This document shows positions 8,563 to 18,000 of a DNA stretch of 64,000 nt, piece by piece (the stretch's first letter is position 1; each line of letters starts with the position of its first letter). Made by a program: the position numbers and the translations under genes. The stretch covers positions 1 to 64,000 of IMG/VR virus record IMGVR_UViG_3300019776_000296; one strand, given 5' to 3'. The stretch comes from a virus. Under the pieces are notes generated by a model. The model worked only from the letters and a program-made list of their open reading frames with translations. It was not told the origin of the DNA and ran no database searches.

Positions 8563-9042
8563 TTGGCAGAGCCTGTAGCTCTTGCCACGGTGGAACAGCT
8601 TCAGAGGTGGACTCAGTGGGAGTTCGAACAGGACTCCCCTGAGTCTGCCCAAGCTGAAGATGTGCTGCTGATGGCTTCAGAGTGGGCGCGTTCCATTGCT
8701 GGAAAGCTATGGGCTACAGCCGAATCCGCTCCTAGGACGGTTGTGGGGATTGTTCTCGCGGCTGCTCGTCGGGAGATCGAAAATCCGCGTCGTGCGACCT
8801 ACGAGGTCAAAGGGCCGGAAGCTGTTTCGTACAGCCAACAGAACTGTCCGACAGGGTTTTTCACTGAGGCAGAGAAGAAGTTTCTGTCGAAGTTCCGCAA
8901 ATCTGGTGCGCTGTGGTCACTTTCGTCCTACCGGGATTTGAAGGATGAGCAGATCGGCTACTTGTGGGCCGGTGATGGCAGCGAGCCTTTGCCCATGTAT
9001 TGGCCGGGTGATCCCGGTTGGGAGGAGTCGGCTCACCTGTGA
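8563..9042 (+). CDS. Head-to-tail connector (adaptor)
   Basis: 159 residues, TTG start after AAGGGG. A helical N-terminal half followed by an AAARREIENPRR segment is typical of gp6/gp15-type adaptor proteins that dock on the portal. First gene after the capsid, in conserved order. Confidence 0.75.
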   Translation: MAEPVALATVEQLQRWTQWEFEQDSPESAQAEDVLLMASEWARSIAGKLWATAESAPRTVVGIVLAAARREIENPRRATYEVKGPEAVSYSQQNCPTGFFTEAEKKFLSKFRKSGALWSLSSYRDLKDEQIGYLWAGDGSEPLPMYWPGDPGWEESAHL

Positions 9043-9407
9043 GAGGTCAAGTGGCTCAGGTGTTTCGGGCACCTAACCGTGACCGTCATGGTGACCCGAT
9101 TGACTCTGAGGGCAATCCGGTTGACATGCTTGACGAGGATGGAAACGCTTTCGTTGGTGAGATAAAGGGCATCATCATGGGTGGCCTTTCGGCTAGTCCT
9201 AAGATGAGTGGTGAGGAAGCGACTGATACTCGCGGCCAAATCGGTTGTCCAACTAAGTCTTCCATTAGAATAAAGGTTGGCGACAGGATAGAGTTGAACG
9301 GTGTTCGTTACCGTGTGATCTCTAACCCTGAGTGGGATTACCCCCACTACATGACGGGCACTAAGCCGTCACACTACTGGTTGGATGTGGAGGGCTACAT
9401 TGGCTGA
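9039..9407 (+). CDS. Head-tail stopper-like protein
   Basis: 122 residues from the GTG at 9039, which overlaps the upstream stop (GTGA) with GGGAGGAG ahead of it. The DGNAFVGEIKG, KVGDRIELNGVRYRV and WDYPH segments suggest a small beta-barrel, as in head-closure stoppers. Assignment by order and fold-like pattern. Confidence 0.7.
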   Translation: MRGQVAQVFRAPNRDRHGDPIDSEGNPVDMLDEDGNAFVGEIKGIIMGGLSASPKMSGEEATDTRGQIGCPTKSSIRIKVGDRIELNGVRYRVISNPEWDYPHYMTGTKPSHYWLDVEGYIG

Positions 9408-9789
9408 GGATCACGTCCACATCAGGGATGGTAAGTGGGACGTAAAGCTTTATGGCCCACCGAATAAGGTGCTTGGCGCGATCCTGATGGGCGACAAGGT
9501 TGCTGGCATTGTTGGTGATTACACCAAGAAGGTGGCGGCTTCTTACTCAGCTATGTTGGGTTCGCGTTCTACCGGAAAGTCCGGTGGCGGTTTGGTTTCC
9601 ACGATCCAGGCCGGTGTCCATCCGAATGACGGTTACAAGGGTGACCGTTGGATTGGCGAGGTGAGTGTAGGTTCAGAGTCGAATCCGTATGGCGCGGCTG
9701 ATGAGTATGGGCGTAATCGTTATGCTCCGTATCAGGGACGCAGCCAGCTTGAGGACGCTCTTCGAATGCACTTGCCGCACAAGCCATGA
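9400..9789 (+). CDS. Neck protein, HK97 gp10-like
   Basis: 129 residues from the TTG at 9400 preceded by GGAGGGCTACA. An earlier in-frame start would overlap the stopper gene more and has no binding site. The AADEYGRNRYAPYQG motif near the C-terminus is typical of tail-completion/neck proteins. Confidence 0.7.
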   Translation: MAEDHVHIRDGKWDVKLYGPPNKVLGAILMGDKVAGIVGDYTKKVAASYSAMLGSRSTGKSGGGLVSTIQAGVHPNDGYKGDRWIGEVSVGSESNPYGAADEYGRNRYAPYQGRSQLEDALRMHLPHKP

Positions 9790-10286
9790 CAGACTTTTTG
9801 CCAGACTGGTTTGATCCAGGTTTCCAAGACGTGGAAGACCTAGTCTGCGACTACTTTGACTGGATTACAGCCGGTTCTGTGAAGACATTCACTTGGCTTC
9901 CTCCAGGGTACTATGACCCAGCTACGGGGAAAGGTACGCAGCCTACTCTGCGGGTCTGGCGGCAGCCAGGACGGGCCGACAGTTCGCTCAGGACTGACGA
10001 CAGCCTCGTACAGATCGCGTGCATCACTCAAAGACGTTCTACCACTTGGGAACTCGTGGAGTTTGTTCGGAGGATGATGGACGACACGGTTATCGGAATG
10101 TTCCCGATTCCGCGAAAAGACGGGTCGAAGTCAAGGATTCTCTCTTCTGAGGAATGGCTTGGCCCACAACAGGTTCCTGAGCAGTTCATTGACGAGAAGT
10201 TTGTGCCGGTGACGTTCAAGCTCCGCACTCGCGAGGCGCGGAACCTTCCTGACTATCGTCAGATTCTGATGTCCCTTCCCACATAA
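9786..10286 (+). CDS. Tail terminator protein
   Basis: 166 residues. ATG overlaps the previous stop. Order (after the neck, before the tail tube) and size fit the ring-forming terminator that stops tail tube growth. It has a WLPPGYYDPATG segment and ends in a VTFKLRTREARNLPDYR stretch. Confidence 0.75.
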   Translation: MTDFLPDWFDPGFQDVEDLVCDYFDWITAGSVKTFTWLPPGYYDPATGKGTQPTLRVWRQPGRADSSLRTDDSLVQIACITQRRSTTWELVEFVRRMMDDTVIGMFPIPRKDGSKSRILSSEEWLGPQQVPEQFIDEKFVPVTFKLRTREARNLPDYRQILMSLPT

Positions 10287-10302
10287 AGAGGAAACGAGAA
10301 AG

Positions 10303-11220
10303 ATGCCCGATTTCGAAACCATTCGGGACGCGAAGAATGACCTGGTTCTCAGTAACCAGCACTTCGCTGTCCTGTTCGACAGCCAGTTGAATGCTGGTGT
10401 CACCACGCTCGAAAACCCTGCTGATGGAACGCTTCTGCTGCCGACTGGGGCGCAGTCTGCTGGCATCATCGAAAAGGGTGCTGGTGTTTCGCTGACTCAC
10501 GATATGAGCAGCAGCGACATCGAAGGATACGGCGAGGCTGATCCGGTTCGCACCATCATCTCCAAGCGCAGCATCAGCTTTGAGGCTGACTTCTTGGAGA
10601 CGAACAAGGTTGTGCTGGAGAAGTATTGGGGCACTGTGTTCGGTGCTGACAACTACGCTGTCACCGCGCAGGGTGGTCTGACCATCGAAGCTCCGACGCT
10701 TCCCAAGAACGTCTTCTACCGGGCGTACCTGGTGGGTCTGGACGATGTCAACGGCAACGATCTGTACACCTACTACATCATGCCTCGCGTGAAGCTGGTG
10801 AACGTCTCCAACCAGGATCAGAAGGATGACGGTGCGGTCAGCTACAAGATGACCTTCCGCGCTTTCCGTGATGCGGGACTTGGCTTTTCGGTCACGCAGG
10901 GCTGGTGTGGGCCGGGTTGGCGTTCGCTGGTTCACAAGACCGGCTTCGTCGCGGCTCCGACTTCGATCACTGGTGTTGCACTGACCGGCGTTACCGTCGC
11001 CGCTGGTGCAAGCCACACCAAGCAGATCGTGATCAGTGGCAGCAACGGCATCAACTACACGCCGGATTGCTCGTTCACCAGTGCCGATCCGACCAAGGCC
11101 ACCGTCTCTTCGACCGGCCTGGTGACTGGTGTTGCTGTCGGCACCACCACCATCAACGTCACCTACAACGGTGTCATGCCTTCCAAGACCACCACGGTTT
11201 CTGTCACCGTTGTTGCCTAA
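10303..11220 (+). CDS. Major tail tube protein with C-terminal Ig-like domain
   Basis: 305 residues. The first ~215 form the tube domain, including VNVSNQDQKDDGAVSYKMT before the domain boundary. The last ~85 (SITGVALTGVTVAAG onward, with STGLVTGVAVGTTTI) match a bacterial Ig-like group 2 (BIG2) fold, often displayed on phage tails for weak surface binding. GC-rich third positions suggest strong expression. Confidence 0.88.
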   Translation: MPDFETIRDAKNDLVLSNQHFAVLFDSQLNAGVTTLENPADGTLLLPTGAQSAGIIEKGAGVSLTHDMSSSDIEGYGEADPVRTIISKRSISFEADFLETNKVVLEKYWGTVFGADNYAVTAQGGLTIEAPTLPKNVFYRAYLVGLDDVNGNDLYTYYIMPRVKLVNVSNQDQKDDGAVSYKMTFRAFRDAGLGFSVTQGWCGPGWRSLVHKTGFVAAPTSITGVALTGVTVAAGASHTKQIVISGSNGINYTPDCSFTSADPTKATVSSTGLVTGVAVGTTTINVTYNGVMPSKTTTVSVTVVA

Positions 11221-11238
11221 GGGCACCTAGCTGATTTC

Positions 11239-11277
11239 CCCGGCCCGGTAGGCCGAATTGTCTACCGGGCACGGGGA
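11239..11277 (+). terminator. GC-rich hairpin after tail tube gene
   Basis: CCCCG and CCGGTAG arms pair with CTACCGG and CGGGG around an internal loop, just after the tail tube stop. The following bases (ATTT) are only weakly T-rich. It may terminate partially or protect the 3' end, giving high capsid/tube output over downstream genes. Confidence 0.5.
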
Positions 11278-11315
11278 TTTCGGTGCGTTCAAAACAAATC
11301 AAGAAGGAGCAGAGT

Positions 11316-11630
11316 ATGGCTACGGCAAAGAAAGCTGTTGACGCTGAGGGTCTGGATGAGGATGACATCTGGTCTGAGCTTGTCAGCGAAAACGCAGTTC
11401 CCCCAATGAAAGTCAAGGGGGTTGTTCTTCCTCAGCCTACGAAGGAGCAGGTTGACAAGTGGCGGCAGTCGCAGACCGCTGAGGATGGCGAGCGTGCCCT
11501 GTTCGGTGATCAGTACGATGCCATCCACTCAATCTTCAAAGATCAGCCCGAATATGTTTGGGAGAACTTCAATTTGAGGTATCTCAAGCACATGTTCGGC
11601 ACTGGTGACGACACCCAACTGGGAAAATAA
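11316..11630 (+). CDS. Tail assembly chaperone, short form
   Basis: 104 residues from the ATG after AAGGAGCAGAGT. It is acidic and helical, lies between the tail tube and tape measure, and ends in GGA AAA TAA at the frameshift site. The short form is the gpG-like chaperone that coats the tape measure during tube assembly. Confidence 0.85.
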   Translation: MATAKKAVDAEGLDEDDIWSELVSENAVPPMKVKGVVLPQPTKEQVDKWRQSQTAEDGERALFGDQYDAIHSIFKDQPEYVWENFNLRYLKHMFGTGDDTQLGK

Positions 11631-12073
11631 TCAAGGTAGTTAACCGCTACTGGGAACCCTTGTGTTGGGATTGTCAACACCTACTTAACTTTTCGGCCTA
11701 CGAGTACTTCCAGTGGGAACGTGTTGGCGCAAAGTGGAAGCGCAAACGTCCTTGGGATGAACTGTTGGGCTTCTTTGACCGCTTGATGAACATTGAGGGG
11801 TCTGCCGTTAACGAGGCGGTTCTGCTTGATCCTGAGACGGTCAAGTGGATGGCGAGTCAGGATTCTGATCGCGGCGTGTATCGGCCACCAATCTTTGGGC
11901 ATACCAAGGAAGTTAATCTGATGATGACTCAGATTGAGGTGGCTACTGGTAAGCCGTTGAAGCGTCCTTACATTCCCGGCCTTGAGCTACGGACGAGGCG
12001 CAAAGTCAACAAGACCAAGGACGCTATCGCTTCCGCTTTAGAGCGGAGCATACGTTTAGCTGAGGGGAACTAG
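11316..12073 (+). CDS. Tail assembly chaperone, -1 frameshift fusion
   Basis: The slippery heptamer GGGAAAA (11621-11627, read G GGA AAA) lies directly before the zero-frame stop. A -1 slip continues through ATA ATC AAG GTA with no stop to 12073, adding about 147 residues. This gives the gpGT-like fusion that recruits tail tube protein to the tape measure. It is listed as one span because both frames are needed. The downstream frame has no good start of its own, which supports frameshifting. Confidence 0.88.
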
Positions 12074-15000
12074 TGGCATCTATAGCTGGTGAGGCCGCAG
12101 TACGGATTGTCCCTTCGCTCAGGGGCTTTCACAGTGATGTCAAGCGGAAGCTTGAGGCCAAGCGCATTGATTTCGATGTCAATGCGAATGCGAAAATTGC
12201 TGGTGCGGAAGCGAAGATCGATGCTTTCCGTAAGCAGCAGGAAGCTCGTCCGGTCACTGTCCATGTCAAGACTGACTGGGATGGGCTTAAGCGTGATCTC
12301 GCTCAAGTTGAGCATATTTTCAAACGTAATTCGTTCTCCAGGGCACTGCGTCTTAACGTGGTTGTGTTGGGGTTGGATGCTCTTCCTGCTCTGGCTTACG
12401 GTGCTGCCGGTGCGGCTTCTTCTCTTGATGCTCTTGGTAAGGCCGCGTTTGCGCTGCCTGGTTTGCTTGGTGGAGCGTTAGCGTCTGTTGGGACGTTAGG
12501 TGTTGGCCTGCATGGTGTTTCGGATGCGTTTAAGGCTTTTGGGCAGTCGCAGAAGCAGGCGGCTCAGCAGGCTCGTCTGATTCAGGATGACAACCGGCAG
12601 CTTGCTAATTCGTATCGCGAGTACGGCTATGCGGTGCGGGACACGATCCGCGATATTCAGGATTTGAATGCGGAGAATCGCCGTTCTTCTCTCAATGTTG
12701 CTGATGCAATTCTTGGTGTGCAGGAAGCTGCCGACCGGCTGCGTACTGGTGGGCAGAAGACGATCCTTGATTTGCGCCGGGATCAACTGAGTTACCTTCA
12801 GGCAGTTGACCGTTTGGCTGAAGTTAATACCAAGGCTAAGCGTGTTTCGCAGGATGTTGCTGAGGCTAATAAGAAGGGTGTGCAGGGCAACGAGAAGGTT
12901 GTCGATGCGCTTGACCAGATCAACAAGAACCTTGAGAAGCTCAACACGGACAAGCTTGAAAAGGTTGATGAAGCGTTGGGCAAGGTTTCGCCCAACATGC
13001 GTGCTTTCATTGAGGCGACTCGTGGCCTGAAGGGTGAGTGGCGGCAGCTTCAGGATTCGGTGCAGGACAAGCTGTTTGACGGCTTGGATAAGACAATTGT
13101 CGATCTTGCACATAACACCATGCCCATGCTTGAGAATGGGATGGGCCGGGTTGCAACGAGTTACAACGGCTTGATCAAGAGTTTTGCTACTGAGATCGGC
13201 AGCAAGAACTCAACGTCCTTGATGGACAAGATTTTTGGGAACACGTCTGTCGGCGTGAACAAGCTCAGTGTCGGCATGAAACCGTTTGTCGATGGCATTT
13301 TGCGGCTGGTCAAAGAGTCTTCTGATTTCCTTCCTCGTCTTGGTGATGCTGGCGCGAAAGTTGGCAAACGCTTTGATGATTGGGTTACGAAGATTTCCCA
13401 GGATGGCCGCTTGGATAAGTGGATCGATAGGGGTCTAGACGCTTTCACTTCGCTGGGGAACATCGTTGTCAACGTCGGGTCGATGTTGTCTTCGATGTCT
13501 GGCGCGTTTGATTCCGCTACGGGTAACCAGGGCGGGTTCCTCAAGGGTATTGAGAACTTCACTAAGAAGTGGGCTGACCTTCTCAAGACACCGGAAAAGC
13601 AGACGGCACTTAGGGATTACTTCAAGAAGACTCAAGAGTTCATCCATGATCTGAAGGAGGCTTACCGCGACGTTAAGCCTTTGATCAAGGATGTGCTTGA
13701 GACTGCGCGTGAGTGGTCTTTGGTGTTGCTCAAGGGCATTGGCGGCATTGCTTCGCTGTCCAATGCCATTGAGAAGAACACTGGCCTTGTAAAGCCTTTG
13801 CTGATGCTGTATTTCGGCTATCGCACTACGAAGCCGGTTTGGGAGGTTCTCTCCAATTCGTTCAAGGCTTACACAACGCTGATCGAAAAGGCTTCTCAGA
13901 ACCAGACTTTGGGCAACCTTCCTGGTGTTCAGAGGACTGCCGATAATCTGAAGAAGTGGCGCGGAGAGGCCATCCAGGCTGCGAATGATGTTGCGGCAGC
14001 TACGAGCAAAGCGAATGCTTCAACAGCTAAGGGTGCCGCTAAGCCGGAATCTTCTGCATCTGTTTTTGCTCAGATGGACAATGAGAAGAAGCGTCGTGAT
14101 GCTGCTGGTATCGGCAGCAGCGGCAACATGTCGATTCTGGATCGGCAGTACATAGCGACTACCGCTTATCAGCAGCGTCAGCGTCAGCGTGCTAAGGATG
14201 CGTTGGCGCAGTGGAATCTTGATGAGCGTTCAAAAGCTGCTGCTATCAAAGCTTTTGAGGCTGCTAATCCTGCGTTCAGTGGTTCTCTTCCGAATCCCAA
14301 TGCTGATGTTTCGAATGCGCGTTCTTCTAAGGCGAAGTTACGCAAAGATGCCCAGCGGGAACTGCGTCGGCGTGCCGCAATGGAGAAGTTCATTGGTGGG
14401 ACACCGACTTCCAGCTTGAATGCTCCTATGCAGGGGCCAGCACTTCCTCCGCAGGTTCTTGATGAACTGAAGAACAAGGCCGACGATACGTCGAAGGCAA
14501 TCAAGTCTGTTGGAGATGAGTCTTCTAAGGCTGCTGCTGATGTGAAAGACCTTGGTAGCAAAGCTGATACGGCTGCTACTAGTGTCAACAAGACTGGCGA
14601 GAATTCAAAGAAGGCCAAGACTGAGGTCGCTGATGGTGGCAAGAAGGCTAAGCAGGCCGCGAAAGACAATGACGCTCTTAACAGTTCGGCTTCTAAGGCT
14701 GCGACTGCCGCCGACAATGTTGGCAACGCTTCTAAGACTGCCGCACCTAAGGTCAAGGAGATTGGCGATAAGGCCAAGGCTGCCGCTAACGAAGTTGGGG
14801 ATCAGCGTATTGGCTTGGGTGGCAGGCTTGTTGGCTTAGCTGGAATACTTGGGCCGCAGCTAGGGTTGATGGCACTTATCGCTGGTGTCTCGTGGGGCAT
14901 TCAGAAGATGGGTGAGGCGCACCGCGAGGCGGCTAATGCGGCGAAGGCCCAGGATGATGCGCTGAAGAATCTCGCTGGCACGCTTGATCAGGTGACTGGT

Positions 15001-18000
15001 GCGTTCACGGCGCAGAGCTACGATCAGATCGCAAAAGACCTCCAAAAGGTAACTCCTGGTGGTGGTTTCGGTTCGCAAGAGTTTAATGTGTTGTCGCTGT
15101 TGCCAAAGCTTGGTATGGATACTCAGCAGACGATCATTAATGCTGGCGATCCGACGAAAGCTGGTGCGTTCCAACAGGATTTGGGCAAGCTGACTGAATT
15201 GACCCGTCAAGAGGTTGAGAAGTCGGATGTGTACCAGCAGAACAAGACCAAGTTTGATAGGTACGGTCTTGATTCGAACACGCTGGCTAAGGCTTTGTTG
15301 AGTGATCCTGCTTCGTTGGCGAAGGTTGAGAACGCCAAGGGTGCTATGGAAACTGTTGGTAATCGCAGTGTTCCGGTTGTGATTCCCGATCTTGGCAAGT
15401 TGGCTACGTCGCTGCCTAACAAAGACCCGTTCCTTACTGGGTTTGCTTTGAACAACATTCAGATGAGTCAAGCGCAAACTGGCGCAGGCATTTTCGAGAG
15501 GAACCGTCAGGTTGGCGGTGCCATGCCTACGTCTGCTGGTGCTGGCTTGTTCGCCCCGTTTAATCCGAATCCTCAAGGCTTCTTTATTGATCCGGCTACT
15601 CTTGAGGGCCGCGCTCAGATCAATGTGAAGCCTGACCAGGCAACGCTTGATGCGTGGTCTGAGAAGGGTATTCGGTTCCAGAACAACATCACTGCCCCGT
15701 ATCAGGTCATCATTGATCCGCAGTACACGGATCAGTATTTGCAGAGGCTTCCCGGTTATGCTTCCGGCGGTTTGGTGCGTGGGCCTGGTGGGCCTACTGA
15801 TGACAAAGTGCTGGCACGGGTTTCGCCTGGTGAGCATGTGGCTAACGCTTCTGCGGTGAACTACTACGGTTCTGATGTTTTCAATGCTTTGAACGAGAAG
15901 AAGCTGCCTCGTTTCGCTCCTGGCGGTTGGCCGTTCCCGCTTAATCCTGCGAATCCTGCTGGGCCGCAGCCTGTTACGCCTCAGCCTTCTGCGGCTCCTG
16001 TTCTTCCGTTTGTTACGCAGCTTGTTCCGAATCAGTGGTCACATCCTCGCAATGTTCAGGGCGCAACTGTGCCTAACCCTGACGGCGGGATGATGACTGA
16101 CTACAACAACAACACGACATTGGCTGCTCCGGTGAAGCCGTCGCTCATTGCTCTGCATACGTCTGAGAGCAGTTTGGGTGCAGGCGATCTGGCTAGGTCG
16201 ATGCGTGATGAGGGCAAGTCTTATCACTACATTGTTGATAAAGACGGCAAGACTGTTATCTCTTCTGTGCCAACGTCTTTGGCTTCCAGGTCTGTGTTTG
16301 ATCCTGGTAACAACAAGACGATCAACATTGGTATGGCTGGGACGTTCACTGATGCTGCCGGGAACCAGCGTGCTTTCACTCGTGAGGACTGGTTGTCGCG
16401 TAGTGACCAGTTACGTTCGACTGCTGCTCTTGTTGCGCGAGAAGCGAAAGCAAACGGCATTCCGGCCAAGGTGTGGACTGGTGGTGCTGAGGGTGCTGCT
16501 GGAATCGTTGGGCACAACTGGATTTCGGACAATATTGGTGTAACTGATCACCGCGATCCTGGCCCGAATTTCCCGTGGGCTGAGTTCCAGGCAATGGTTG
16601 ACCAGGAAGCGGCGAAGCAGAACGCGGCCAATCTTGTTCCTGGTCTTCAGCAGAGTCCTGTGGCGCAGAATCCTATGCAGCCGCAAGCTATTACAACTGG
16701 GCCGAATGGTGTTGTAGCGGCTCCAGGTACACCGGCCACGCAGTTGCAGCAGGGTTACACGACACCTCATGCCGCGTATTCGCTTGCTGCACTGATGAAT
16801 GGCCGCACCAAGTACAAGATGGGCGGGTTCAGTCCTGCCGAAATTGATTGCAGCGGAATGGTTTCCGCAGTTGTCAACTCATATCTTGGTCAGAATCCGT
16901 TTGGTGAGCGGATGAACACGGTCATCGAAGGTGACTGGCTTGCCAAGCGCGGCTTCGTAAGTGGCAGAGGGCCGGAGGGTTCGCTGCGTGTTGGTTGGTA
17001 TGACCAGGGTGGTGGCGAGAACGGCCACACTGCTGTCACGCTTCCTGACGGCACTAACGTCGAGTCTTCTAGCGGTGTTGGTGTTCGGATGGGTGGCGGT
17101 GCGATTGGCGCAAATGCTGATCTGTTTGATCACCAGATGTGGCTTCCCGCAAGTGCTTTCAACGGTGTTGTTGATCCGTCGATGATGGGCATGGCCGGTG
17201 CTTTCATGCCCGGTATGCAGATGCCGCCTGGGTTTGGGCCGCTCCTCACGCCGGGTATGGATGGCCTGCTTCCTGGCGGGCTGTCTCCTGATTATCTGAC
17301 TGGTGATCAGATCACTTCGCAGCGTCCTGAGACTGAGCTTGACAAGATGCTGAAGGGTTGGCAGAACGATCCGAATCTGCCGCAATTCCTTAAGCCCAAA
17401 GAGCTTATGAGTTTCTTCTCCAGTCAGACTGGTCAAGTTGCGTCGAGCTTGCTTGGTATCGGAACGAACTTCTTGAGCGGTATCACCGGCATTGATTTCA
17501 ACTCAATTGTTGGGCTGGCTCAGAACATTGGCAATGCTGGCATGCAGGCCGCTCAGGGTTGGCTTCCTTCTTACATGACTAACCCGCAGTCGGGTGATGG
17601 AACTCAAAGTGCTGCTGGCACAACGCAAGGTCTGCTCGACAATCTTATTCCTGGCGGTATCGGGAACCTGCTTGGACTGGGCGGCTCCGGTGGCTCTGGT
17701 GTTGATGTGAGCGGTGCTTCTCCCGGCACTGACGTGGCCGGTGGAATGATCGACGGCTATGTCAATGGTCAGCTTCCGCTTGACGATCCTGCTGTGCAAA
17801 AAGCTATGGCAGACAACGGATTTAATCCTGGTCTTGTTGGCGGTGCTGACTCCGGTTCTGCCAGCATGTCTGAGGACGCGATTCGCGGTGCCATCGATTC
17901 GATGGGTTCTGCTCTAGGTATCAGCAAGAACCCTGAGGCTTGGGTTCAGGCCATGATGGGTGCTGCCTCTAGCGGCAGTGACTTGTTCACTCCTGAGGGC

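Noticed and set aside
8610-8640. T-arm-like GAGTTCGAACAGGACTC in a connector gene
   Set aside because: No acceptor stem around it, and it is fully inside a coding frame.
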